This document shows, in pieces, positions 24,950-33,137 of a DNA stretch of 64,000 bases. The notes beneath the pieces were generated by a model that saw only the letters and a program-made list of their open reading frames with translations, made no database searches and was not told the origin of the DNA. The first letter of the stretch is position 1, and each line of letters starts with the position of its first letter. Source of the stretch: Nitrospirota bacterium (lineage in GTDB: Bacteria > Nitrospirota > Thermodesulfovibrionia > Thermodesulfovibrionales > Magnetobacteriaceae); assembly GCA_015233015.1 (NCBI GenBank), contig JADFYO010000001.1, positions 1 through 64,000 on the forward strand. Direction: 5' to 3'. The position numbers and the translations under genes were made by a program.

Positions 24950-27267
24950 ATCAACCTTTTCAGCGTATCCAGAAACACCTGTCTGTCAAATGCCGGCTTG
25001 CTGATATAGGCATTTGCCCCCACATCCGCGCCCCTTTTCATATCCTCTTCAGAGGACAGCGTCGTAACAAGGATAACTGGCAGCTCTTTGTATTTTTTGT
25101 TCTTTCTTATTGTCTCCGTCAGCGTGAGGCCGTCCATGTTCGGCATTTGAACGTCCGAGACAACCGCGTCAAAATTAGCCAACTCCAGCTTTCTCAAGGC
25201 GTCCATACCATCTACGCTCACCGTAACATTGTATCCGGCGCCCTCGAGAATGCGTCTCATCTGTGTCCTCGTAGTTATGGAGTCCTCCGCCAGTAAAACC
25301 GCGTATGGCATTTCCTGCGCCTCGACCGAATTAAGCGACGCCGAAGTGAAACCCTTGCTCTTTATCGTCTTCAAAATATCGGAAGGGTTTAATACCATAC
25401 ACACCTCACCGGTGCCCAGGATTGTCGAGCCAAGCACATTGCGCACGCTTTTGAGTATCCCGCCGTAGGATTTAACCACAATTTCCTGTTCATCGACAAG
25501 GGTATCGACCATAACTCCAAAATTATCGCCGTTCAGCGAAAATACTATACAGGGCAGCTTTTCAGCCGGTGATTGTTTATCGCTGCTTTTGTCAGAGGTG
25601 TCTCCTTTGAGTTCAAGGATGTCAGACACATAGACAACTGACATCGGCGTATTGCCGTCAAAGGTGATGGTCTTTTGACCATCCACATTATATACATCTG
25701 CCAGGGAGGCCATAAAGGTTGTCTTTACATAATCAATCGGCAGGGCGTATGTCATCCCCGCGGCCTTTACGATAAACACACGTGTCGTAGAAATAGTAAT
25801 CGGCAGGCTTATGGTTATACTGCATCCCTGCTCAGGAAGCGAATCTACCGAAACCGTGCCCTTGAGGCGCGCAAGTGCCGTCTTTACAACATCCATACCA
25901 ACGCCCCTGCCGGACATGTCCGTTATTATGGGACTAGTGGTAAAGCCAGGCATAAAGATAAAATTGTACAGCTCCTTAAGCGGCATGACGCTGAGGGTCT
26001 CCAACGAGGCCAGCTTGTTTTTTATGGCGGTCTCTTTTATCTTTTCTATATTGAGGCCGCGCCCGTCGTCTATTATTTCTATTACTATGTTTGAGCCCTT
26101 CTTGGAGGCCTTTGCGGTGATCGTTCCGGTTCGGCTTTTCCCCCTGCTTAACCGCTCCTCGGGAGCTTCTATGCCATGGTCTATGGAGTTTCTGATAATG
26201 TGCATCAGCGGGTCTTTCATCTCCTCGAGGATTCGTTTCTCCGCCTTTGTTTCACCGCCTTCGATTAAGAATTCTATCTCTTTCGATTTTTGATTGGCTA
26301 AATCCCTCACCATACGCTTAAAGGGATTAAAGATATTTGACAGGGGAAGGAGCATAAGGGTTCGCGACCTTTCCTCTATTTCCTTGGATATAAACGTAAG
26401 CCTGGCGTCGTCTTCATAAATGGCGCTCTTAAGATTATTCAGAATTCCTGAGAACCTCCCGATGTGCATATCAAGATCGTGGTTTTGGTGTTTGTTGGCA
26501 GCGGCATTACCGCTTAGTTCTTTTAACAATTTGGTATTCCAGACGTGAACGGTCTCTTCGATATCGTTCAGGCGCTGGTTTATCCGGTTTTTCATAACCA
26601 GGAGTTCACCAATATGCATCATAAGGGCGTCCAGCTTATAGGACTCCACGCGGATTGTGCCGATTGTGAATTTTTTACCTTCCTGTGTTATCGCCGAATA
26701 TTCCTGTTCATGGGGAATCTCCTTATCGCCTTCCTGCGGCTTTTCGACCGGGGCCGCGGCTGTCTCTTCGGTCAGGACAGCTGGCGCAACGGCGGAGATT
26801 TCCTGCCGGGATTTGGGCGGAGGCTGATCTTGCGCCGCCATTTCAGCTTCACCTGCCTGCCTTATAACAGGGCATGGCTCTGCGGCTTTGCCGTCCTTAA
26901 GTTCGGCAATTACATTGGAGACATTTACCGAGGATGCCTTCCCCGTAACCGCCTCTTCGAGGAGTTCCTTTATTGCGTCGAGACACCTGTAAATGCCGTT
27001 GACCATGTCAGGGGAAAGATCTTTCAGGCCGCGCTTTGCCGCGTTTAACATATCTTCTAATGTGTGGCCCAGTATCTCAATCTTATTCAGGCCAAGCTGA
27101 CGGGCCGAACCCTTCAGACTGTGGGCCTCACGAAACAGCCCCTCCATGAGCGCCTTCATATCGTCAGGGTTTTTCTTCTCCAGCTGCAGAAGCCCCTCTT
27201 CGATATTCTGAATATGCTCCTGAGTTTCGGCGTTAAATATCTCTCTGAGTTCCTTATCTTCTATCAT
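24946..27267 (-). CDS. cheA: CheA-type histidine kinase with C-terminal receiver (WspE-like)
   Basis: 773 residues. An HPt domain (H49 in A-H-S-L-K-G-S), a long linker, a dimerisation helix bundle, a HATPase (N-box S-I-D-H-G-I-E, G-R-G-V-G-M-D), a CheW-like regulatory domain (about 505-640) and a receiver (about 655-773). The attached receiver is typical of alternative-function systems such as WspE, FrzE or PilL/ChpA, not flagellar CheA. It sits between mcp (6 bp away) and cheB. Confidence 0.95.
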   Translation of the reverse strand: MIEDKELREIFNAETQEHIQNIEEGLLQLEKKNPDDMKALMEGLFREAHSLKGSARQLGLNKIEILGHTLEDMLNAAKRGLKDLSPDMVNGIYRCLDAIKELLEEAVTGKASSVNVSNVIAELKDGKAAEPCPVIRQAGEAEMAAQDQPPPKSRQEISAVAPAVLTEETAAAPVEKPQEGDKEIPHEQEYSAITQEGKKFTIGTIRVESYKLDALMMHIGELLVMKNRINQRLNDIEETVHVWNTKLLKELSGNAAANKHQNHDLDMHIGRFSGILNNLKSAIYEDDARLTFISKEIEERSRTLMLLPLSNIFNPFKRMVRDLANQKSKEIEFLIEGGETKAEKRILEEMKDPLMHIIRNSIDHGIEAPEERLSRGKSRTGTITAKASKKGSNIVIEIIDDGRGLNIEKIKETAIKNKLASLETLSVMPLKELYNFIFMPGFTTSPIITDMSGRGVGMDVVKTALARLKGTVSVDSLPEQGCSITISLPITISTTRVFIVKAAGMTYALPIDYVKTTFMASLADVYNVDGQKTITFDGNTPMSVVYVSDILELKGDTSDKSSDKQSPAEKLPCIVFSLNGDNFGVMVDTLVDEQEIVVKSYGGILKSVRNVLGSTILGTGEVCMVLNPSDILKTIKSKGFTSASLNSVEAQEMPYAVLLAEDSITTRTQMRRILEGAGYNVTVSVDGMDALRKLELANFDAVVSDVQMPNMDGLTLTETIRKNKKYKELPVILVTTLSSEEDMKRGADVGANAYISKPAFDRQVFLDTLKRLI

Positions 27268-27273
27268 TGTCTC

Positions 27274-29439
27274 TTACACCATTTGTTTCAGGTCTGTGGC
27301 TACCTCGTTGAGTTTCAAGATGCCCTGCTTTGTCTGTGTTATGCCCGAGGATGTCTCCTTGACGCTCCTGTTAATGGAGTTCATTGCCTCTACAACCTGT
27401 GCAATAGCGGACGACTGCTGCTGGATATTCAGAAATATCTGCTGAATATTCTCCGCTGAACTCTTTATCACCCTCGATAGTTTACCGAATGTATCGGCGG
27501 CAACATCGGCCAGTTCCATTTCCTTATCAACTGTCTTTGTGCTTTCCTCGGTTACCATAACGGTAGAATTTGTGGCCTTCTGTATCTCCGTTACGACGGA
27601 GTTAATCTCCTCGGCAGATTTCTTGCTCTGCTCGGCAAGTTTGCGTATCTCCATGGCGACGACCGAAAATCCCTTGCCGTGCTCCCCTGCCCTTACGGCC
27701 TCAACCGCGGCGTTCATGGCGAGCATCTTGGTCTCGCCGGCGAAGTCAGACACCACATTGGCGATATTCTCAATACGGGTAGTCTTCTCGCTAAGCTGCA
27801 GGATCATGGAGGCAGTTGCCTCAACCCGTTCTTTTAGCGAGGTCATACCTTCGAGCATTTCGTTCAGGTTTGCAGCCCCTTCGTTTGCCATAACCATTAC
27901 ATGCTCAGCACCCTCGGCGGCCGTCCTGGCCTGCTCGGCGGACTGCTTAAACGAGGCCGACAGCTCATCCATCGTCGTCGTGGTCTCATTCACCGCTGTT
28001 GACTGCTGGGACGCCGTCCTTTCGTGCTGTTCAACGGTAGCAGATATCTCATTTGTTGAAATCGATATGTTGTTGATACTCCTGCTTAACGGTACGCTTA
28101 TCGAGCGGCTGAACCTCCAGCCGATGACAAAGACACAAATCGTGGTAATCAGCCCAAAAATCAACATGCTATAAAAAAGATGCGTTGTGGTAGTGAGGGC
28201 CTCATCCTTTGCAACCTCTGCCACTATCAGCCAATTAAGGCCTTCGATGTCAAGCGGGGAGGCGGTCATTATGACTGGAATATTCAAATAATTCGTAGAA
28301 AAAGTACTGATAGTAGATTTGTTGGCCGCCGCTTCTTTTATATTTTTATCGGTTATCGTCAGAAGATTGATAGTTGTATTGAATTTTTTTATCTTATCGA
28401 TAACCTTTTTATCCAGAGAGGTCTTTTGTATGGCGTTGTAAAAAATATCGGGCAATTGCAACAGATATCTCGAGTCAGTATTCATTTTCATATCGTTAGC
28501 TCCTACGATGTAAGTCTCGTCAGTCTTGCCGGAGACCCCTTGGTCTTGCTTCCACTGCTTGTTGCGGGTAGTTATATTGTTTATCTTGTCAATAGGCAGC
28601 TGGAATGCAAGAACTCCAATTTTCTTGTCTCCGTCGTAAATAGCCGAGGCTATGAAGCCGGCAGAAGCGCCGTTTGATGGGGCATAGGATTCGAAATCCT
28701 CGATTTTTATGAAGTCTCTGTCTTTTGATTTAAGGACGGCGTCAAAGGCCCTGGCCAGATTCGTGTCGCTGTATGGACCGCTAATCAGGCTTGTCGCGAA
28801 GTCAAGTTCTTTCATCGTGGTATAAACTATATAGCCGGTGTCAGGTTCTATCAAAAACATATCATAGTAACCAAACTTTTCCACGTATTGGCGAAATATA
28901 CGCTGGTACTTTTTATGAACGGAACTGTACGAGTTATCGGCGGCGGCAAAATCAAGGTTTTGCTTTTGCCCAACCTTAAAAGGATTTGCCGATATGTACT
29001 GATGCTGAAGCATTTTCACCACTTTTTTCTTAGGCCACCATGTGGATATGATATTGTCAGGGACGTCCGTCGTCTTTTCTTTCTGTTCCTGATACCTTGC
29101 CATGAGCAGGTCTTCGTTGTATTTCGCATTAGCATCATATTTAACGCTGAATTCCTTTTCTACGTTAAAAAAGGCTGTCGTAAATTCCTTCATCGCATCC
29201 ACAACCATTATATCCTCTGCAAATGTTACCGAGCGGTATATTATTTGTCTGAAATACTGCTCGATATGGGCCTTCTTTAAATTCATGGTTGAACCGCGAT
29301 GTCTGAAAGCCGCATCCACTAAGGAATTCTTCGCCTTTATATAAGAATATGTGCCTATGGTAATAAACGGCACCAACCCTATTAATACAAACAAAACAAA
29401 CAGTTTCTGTTTTAATGTCAACGATACCTTTACATTCAT
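27274..29439 (-). CDS. Methyl-accepting chemotaxis protein, WspA-like
   Basis: About 721 residues from the ATG at 29439, chosen because GGGAGGAAG precedes it; an upstream in-frame start at 29466 is poorly placed. A first transmembrane helix (about 12-33), a large periplasmic ligand domain of double-Cache type (about 40-390), a second helix and the coiled-coil signalling domain follow. The hairpin tip is V-E-A-V-R-A-G-E-H-G-K-G-F. The HAMP region is short or absent after helix 2. It has no C-terminal tethering pentapeptide. As the only MCP in the operon, it should be the dedicated receptor. Confidence 0.93.
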   Translation of the reverse strand: MNVKVSLTLKQKLFVLFVLIGLVPFITIGTYSYIKAKNSLVDAAFRHRGSTMNLKKAHIEQYFRQIIYRSVTFAEDIMVVDAMKEFTTAFFNVEKEFSVKYDANAKYNEDLLMARYQEQKEKTTDVPDNIISTWWPKKKVVKMLQHQYISANPFKVGQKQNLDFAAADNSYSSVHKKYQRIFRQYVEKFGYYDMFLIEPDTGYIVYTTMKELDFATSLISGPYSDTNLARAFDAVLKSKDRDFIKIEDFESYAPSNGASAGFIASAIYDGDKKIGVLAFQLPIDKINNITTRNKQWKQDQGVSGKTDETYIVGANDMKMNTDSRYLLQLPDIFYNAIQKTSLDKKVIDKIKKFNTTINLLTITDKNIKEAAANKSTISTFSTNYLNIPVIMTASPLDIEGLNWLIVAEVAKDEALTTTTHLFYSMLIFGLITTICVFVIGWRFSRSISVPLSRSINNISISTNEISATVEQHERTASQQSTAVNETTTTMDELSASFKQSAEQARTAAEGAEHVMVMANEGAANLNEMLEGMTSLKERVEATASMILQLSEKTTRIENIANVVSDFAGETKMLAMNAAVEAVRAGEHGKGFSVVAMEIRKLAEQSKKSAEEINSVVTEIQKATNSTVMVTEESTKTVDKEMELADVAADTFGKLSRVIKSSAENIQQIFLNIQQQSSAIAQVVEAMNSINRSVKETSSGITQTKQGILKLNEVATDLKQMV

Positions 29440-29469
29440 CGATCTTCCTCCCTTATTTTGCAACATTTA

Positions 29470-30507
29470 TCACATAACCTCATTTACTATTAAATTCCCC
29501 ATGTATAAGATACTCTGCAGGTTTATAACAACGACCGCCCTGCCATCGTAAAGCGTGGTGAACTCAAAGAAATCATTGCTGGCCTGTGCTAAGGCAGCCG
29601 GCAGCTCTTTAAACCCGGACATCGGCAGGTACAGTATGTCGCATAGGTTGTCTATGCAAATGCCGACGGTAAAATTATCAATCGACACCACGACGGCAGA
29701 TTTGATATTCCCTCTGGTCAGCGATAACACGCCCGTAATATCTATCAGCGTCAATATCTCGCCCCTGAGGTTAATATTCCCTACAATGTGGCCTGGGCAG
29801 CATGGAACCTGCCTGTATTCGTTAATATTAATAAACTCACGTATCACATCAAGTTCGATTCCAAAAAACTCCCCGCCTGTCTCTACGATAGCAAGCGGCA
29901 TTAAGTCATCCTCCTGGCCGTCCCTCGAGGTTGAACTTGCAAGGTCTAAGGCCCGCTTGTGGAATACTGCTTTATCTGTCTCCGGCGAGGTGGGACAAAA
30001 AAAAGGTTCGGCGTCGGTGCCGACGGCTAAAAAATCCTCAGCGGGTTTATAAACAGGGTCGAATAATTTCTTTTGATTTAGAATCATAATAATATCTTCG
30101 TCTATTTTTGCCACTGTTTCGATAAAAAACATGTTTTCTAAAGACAAACTATCGCGGCCATATGTCGGGGCCGGCACAATTGAATCTGGTGGTATTTCAT
30201 ATATATCGATGATCTCATTAACGATAATCCCCATGGGGCTGCCATCGCAGTTAAATATGACCACCTTATCAGTCGTCCTGTACTGGTGCTGGTGCTGGCA
30301 GGAGGGGCGTCCAAAACGCACATCGAGGTCCATTAATGGGACAACAGCCCCACGAATGCTGACAAGCCCGGCTATATGCTCAGGGGCCTCGTCAACCTGC
30401 TTGAACTCAGGCAAATGGATTATTTCCCGAACCTCAATCGCCGGTACCGCATACGCGAATCTGCCAACCCGGAACGCCAAATAAGATATTGACGACTGCT
30501 CTTCCAA
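29470..30507 (-). CDS. cheW: Double CheW-domain coupling protein
   Basis: 345 residues with two CheW domains in tandem: about 5-155 (opens L-A-F-R-V-G-R-F-A-Y-A-V-P) and about 195-340 (L-A-I-V-E-T-G-G-E-F-F-G-I). Each has the V-R-G-x-V/E-I/V-P-L-M-D or L-R-G-E-I-L-T-L-I-D core. CheW bridges MCP and CheA. Wsp systems have two separate cheW genes (wspB, wspD); here they appear merged in one chain. It lies 30 bp upstream of mcp. Confidence 0.93.
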   Translation of the reverse strand: MEEQSSISYLAFRVGRFAYAVPAIEVREIIHLPEFKQVDEAPEHIAGLVSIRGAVVPLMDLDVRFGRPSCQHQHQYRTTDKVVIFNCDGSPMGIIVNEIIDIYEIPPDSIVPAPTYGRDSLSLENMFFIETVAKIDEDIIMILNQKKLFDPVYKPAEDFLAVGTDAEPFFCPTSPETDKAVFHKRALDLASSTSRDGQEDDLMPLAIVETGGEFFGIELDVIREFININEYRQVPCCPGHIVGNINLRGEILTLIDITGVLSLTRGNIKSAVVVSIDNFTVGICIDNLCDILYLPMSGFKELPAALAQASNDFFEFTTLYDGRAVVVINLQSILYMGNLIVNEVM

Positions 30508-30533
30508 CGCTATATCCTCATTATTTCTGGCAT

Positions 30534-32039
30534 TTAATGTATATTTTTATGGGATTTTTTTAAGTGTGCCAACAATTCCCCCGCCGTCACGCCGTCGTAA
30601 AACTCAACCGCATGACTGGCCGGCAGCCCCTCGAGGATATTTATGGCCGACTCTATCAGTTTCACTCCTCTTTTGGCGTCGCCCTCGTGTTCATATATGG
30701 CGCTTAGCTCAACATAGGCCGGTACGCAGCGTCCGTCAAGGTAAATAACCCGTTTAAACATCTCCCTGGCCTCCTCTGTCTTACCCTGTTCTTCGGCTAT
30801 GTGTGCAAGCATGTAATATGGTTCTGCCATGAGTGAATCAATCCCCATAGCGTTTGTACAGGCGTCAGAGGCGCGCTTTAAATCGCCTGTGTTGGCATAA
30901 GCACGTGCAAGGAGGACATGGGCGCCGTGATGTCTCGGATTGTCCATCAGGAACCTTGTAGTTTTTTCTATAGCCAAGGGATATTTCCCCTCCTTGTACA
31001 AGCGCTGCGCCTCCACATATAAACTCTCGCCCGGTAATTGCTTTAGTGAAAAACCATCTTTGACCTTACCGTTTGCGGCTGCCGTTTTTGCGTTAATAGT
31101 AGTTTTTATTGGCTTACCGATTGTAACATTTTTCTTAATATTTATGATTGATATTTGTTTGGCGGGTTTAAAATTTACAGTCTTTGTCAGGGTGGTTGCT
31201 GCTTCTTTGGCCGACTGGTCAATGGAGCGCCTGTAAACGATACTCTGAGGGTAAGTGACGGGGACAAGACCGCCTAACCTGACAGACTGAAGCTCGGCAT
31301 GACCTGTGAGGAGATACCCGCCCCTGTTAAGCGTCTGGGAGAGTTTTCCCAGGGCCAGGGCAATGTTTTCCGGCTGAAAATAAATAAATACATTTCTGCA
31401 TATTATCAGGTCTATGTCGCAGATACCGGCGGCGTCAGGTAAGGCGTCCCGTATAAGATTACCCTGCCTGAAGACAACCATGCGGCGCACACGCTCATCC
31501 AGTTCATACATGCCCTTGCGCCTTTTGAAATACGCGGTAATAATGGCAGGGTCAACCATTCTGAAAGACCAGTCGCCGTAGATGCCTTTACGTGCCTTTT
31601 CGAGGGCGTCTTCGTTGATGTCGGTACCTATTATGGAGACATCCCAGAGGTTTATGTCAGGGAGGAGTTCTAAGACGGTTATTGCCAGTGAATACGGCTC
31701 TTCGCCGGTCGAGCAGCCGGCGCTCCAGATGCGAAGTGTCCTTGTGTTCCGGTTGGCGTCGATAATATCCTTAAGCACTGTGTTTCTTATCAGCTGAAAT
31801 TGCCCCTTATCGCGAAAAAAAAAGCTCTCGCCGGTAGTGATTATCTGGCAAAGCTGTTTCCATTCGTCTTTGCTTTCAGGGGAGTCTCTTTCCAGAAACC
31901 TGCAATATTCGTCAACATAGTCAAACCCAAGGTCTTTCATCCTCGCAGTTACGGTTGACTTTAAGTCCTTATCGCCAACGCTCAAACCCGTATGCGCCGA
32001 GATAAACTCCTGTATATATGACATTGACAGAGTGTTCAT
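30534..32039 (-). CDS. cheR: CheR methyltransferase with C-terminal TPR repeats (WspC-like)
   Basis: 501 residues. The N-terminal CheR helical domain and SAM-dependent methyltransferase (S-A-G-C-S-T-G-E-E-P-Y-S at about 107, D-L-I-I-C-R-N-V-F-I-Y-F at about 207) are followed by a linker rich in Lys/Thr and about three TPR repeats (340-470). It methylates glutamates of the MCP. TPR-tailed CheR is typical of WspC and FrzF-like proteins. It is the first gene of the chemosensory operon. No Shine-Dalgarno precedes ATG 32039. Confidence 0.95.
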   Translation of the reverse strand: MNTLSMSYIQEFISAHTGLSVGDKDLKSTVTARMKDLGFDYVDEYCRFLERDSPESKDEWKQLCQIITTGESFFFRDKGQFQLIRNTVLKDIIDANRNTRTLRIWSAGCSTGEEPYSLAITVLELLPDINLWDVSIIGTDINEDALEKARKGIYGDWSFRMVDPAIITAYFKRRKGMYELDERVRRMVVFRQGNLIRDALPDAAGICDIDLIICRNVFIYFQPENIALALGKLSQTLNRGGYLLTGHAELQSVRLGGLVPVTYPQSIVYRRSIDQSAKEAATTLTKTVNFKPAKQISIINIKKNVTIGKPIKTTINAKTAAANGKVKDGFSLKQLPGESLYVEAQRLYKEGKYPLAIEKTTRFLMDNPRHHGAHVLLARAYANTGDLKRASDACTNAMGIDSLMAEPYYMLAHIAEEQGKTEEAREMFKRVIYLDGRCVPAYVELSAIYEHEGDAKRGVKLIESAINILEGLPASHAVEFYDGVTAGELLAHLKKSHKNIH

Positions 32040-32105
32040 GTTAAGTCTGGCAGCTCACTATTTTTAAAAAAATGATTGTAGAATTGACCTTAACATCAAT
32101 GTTGA

Positions 32106-32124
32106 CGGTCACCTGTAGTGACCG
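32106..32124 (-). promoter_or_regulatory. Perfect hairpin between tRNA-Pro and cheR
   Basis: CGGTCAC (32106-32112) and GTGACCG (32118-32124) form a 7-bp stem with a five-base loop. No T run follows on either strand, so termination is unlikely; it may be a processing site or operator. A near palindrome AACATcaATGTT lies beside it at about 32092-32103. Confidence 0.45.
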
Positions 32125-32169
32125 CTTTAGTAGAATGCCCCTGAGTGTCTGCATATTGTCTTTAATAAA

Positions 32170-32244
32170 TCGGGGCGACCCGATTTGAACGGGCGACCAC
32201 TCGCACCCCAAGCGAGTGCGCTATCCAGGCTGCGCTACGCCCCG
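32170..32244 (-). tRNA. tRNA-Pro (GGG)
   Basis: 75 bases on the minus strand. Acceptor stem CGGGGCG/CGCCCCG plus discriminator A, D-arm TAGCGCAGCCTGGATAGCGC, anticodon stem CTCGC/GCGAG with loop TTGGGGT (anticodon GGG), and T-arm G-T-T-C-A-A-A-T-C. CCA is not encoded; the cca gene at 55480-56874 would add it. It starts 10 bases downstream of merR and is likely co-transcribed with it. Confidence 0.95.
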
Positions 32245-32254
32245 TTATTTCCTT

Positions 32255-32674
32255 TTATTTTCTTAGTATTAACTGGAGTTCTCTCAGGTGTGACTTTATT
32301 TTTTCTATTCGCTGCTTCACCGTCGTCTCTGTGTTGCGTTCCGGCTCTTTCGTCTCAACTATGCCGATAGCCGCGTCAGCATTCTCCTCAAACTTGCCCG
32401 ATAGTCTCTTTCTCACCCCTTCTATCGTAAATCGCTCATCGTACAATAACCGCTTTATCTCTGTCAGCATCTCTATGTCTTTCTTCTGATACATCCGCTG
32501 TTTGGATTTGCCCTTGCGCGGTTTCAGGAAACCGAACTCTGTCTCCCAATATCTCAGCACATACGGCTCAAGGCTGGTAATGCGGCTGACCTCGCCTATT
32601 TTATAAAAGAGTTTATGCGGGATATCTTCTTTTTTGGCTTTTTTACCTGTTTCTGCCGCTTGAGTCTTTATCAT
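32255..32674 (-). CDS. MerR-family transcriptional regulator
   Basis: 139 residues. The winged helix-turn-helix (Y-K-I-G-E-V-S-R-I-T, Y-V-L-R-Y-W-E-T-E-F) is followed by the dimerisation coiled coil with basic tail. No metal-binding cysteines are seen, so the inducer is unknown. The ihfA-merR pairing followed by tRNA-Pro is recurrent in Deltaproteobacteria-like genomes. It is 22 bp downstream of ihfA. Confidence 0.92.
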   Translation of the reverse strand: MIKTQAAETGKKAKKEDIPHKLFYKIGEVSRITSLEPYVLRYWETEFGFLKPRKGKSKQRMYQKKDIEMLTEIKRLLYDERFTIEGVRKRLSGKFEENADAAIGIVETKEPERNTETTVKQRIEKIKSHLRELQLILRK

Positions 32675-32696
32675 AAAACCTTACTCCGCACCTCTG

Positions 32697-32969
32697 CTAC
32701 TCTACCTTTGCTTTCAAATAGTTACTAGGCTTGAAAGTCACAACCGTCCTCGGCGTAATCTCGATGTCTTCGCCAGTTTTGGGATTGCGCCCCCTGCGCA
32801 AACGCTTCTTTCTTACGTTAAAAGTCCCAAACCCGGAAACCTTGATCGACTCACCCTCTGAAAACGTCCTCTTCATAGCATCGAGAATTGTCTCTATGAT
32901 CTCCTCGGATTCCTTTTTCGGAAGGCCGACATTCTCAAACAGCGAGTTTATTATATCTGCCTTTGTCAC
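32697..32969 (-). CDS. ihfA: Integration host factor / HU-family DNA-bending protein
   Basis: 90 residues with the IHF/HU fold. The conserved G-F-G-T-F and beta-arm G-R-N-P-K-T-G-E motifs are intact, so it should bend DNA by proline intercalation. It begins with GTG at 32967-32969. The TGA of an upstream leader ORF overlaps this start by two bases. Codons 2-6 (ACAAAGGCAGATATA) closely match the 18-bp repeat that fills the leader. The alpha designation is inferred from length and sequence. Confidence 0.94.
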   Translation of the reverse strand: MTKADIINSLFENVGLPKKESEEIIETILDAMKRTFSEGESIKVSGFGTFNVRKKRLRRGRNPKTGEDIEITPRTVVTFKPSNYLKAKVE

Positions 32970-33082
32970 GCCGCTATTTCTGCCTTTGCCGCTATTTCTG
33001 CCTTTGCCGTTATTTCTGCCTTTGCCGTTATTTCTGCCTTTGCCGTTATTTCTGCCTTTGCCGTTATTTCTGCCTTTGTCAT
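32966..33082 (-). CDS. Repeat-encoded leader ORF ahead of ihfA
   Basis: A 38-codon ATG-to-TGA frame on the minus strand, reading M-T then six hexapeptides K-A-E-I-T-A or K-A-E-I-A-A. It is in a different frame from ihfA. Its TGA overlaps the ihfA GTG, giving a classic reinitiation junction. The first six residues nearly repeat the ihfA N-terminus (M-T-K-A-D-I). The promoter at 33091-33120 places transcription start about two bases before this ATG, so it would be almost leaderless. Whether it is translated is unknown. Confidence 0.5.
   Translation of the reverse strand: MTKAEITAKAEITAKAEITAKAEITAKAEIAAKAEIAA
32971..33078. repeat. Six perfect-to-near-perfect 18-bp tandem repeats
   Basis: Six head-to-tail copies of CCGYTATTTCTGCCTTTG (plus strand). 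The two nearest ihfA have C, and the other four T, at the fourth base; otherwise they are identical. Unit length is a multiple of three, so copy changes keep the leader frame. The minus-strand unit carries AAAGG. The array appears to derive from ihfA codons 2-6. Confidence 0.95.
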
Positions 33083-33090
33083 GATTGATT

Positions 33091-33120
33091 AATATAGCAA
33101 ACCATCATATTTAATGTCAA
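33091..33120 (-). promoter_or_regulatory. Strong promoter of ihfA and its leader ORF
   Basis: TTGACA (33115-33120), an 18-base spacer and TATATT (33091-33096) preceded by TGC (extended -10). The predicted start is near 33084, two bases before the leader ATG. It lies in the 55-bp gap behind the SurA-like gene. Confidence 0.7.
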
Positions 33121-33137
33121 GAACTATTTAAAGTATT

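Noticed and set aside
32971-33078. Possible CRISPR array
   Set aside because: Units abut with no spacers; it is a simple tandem repeat matching ihfA.
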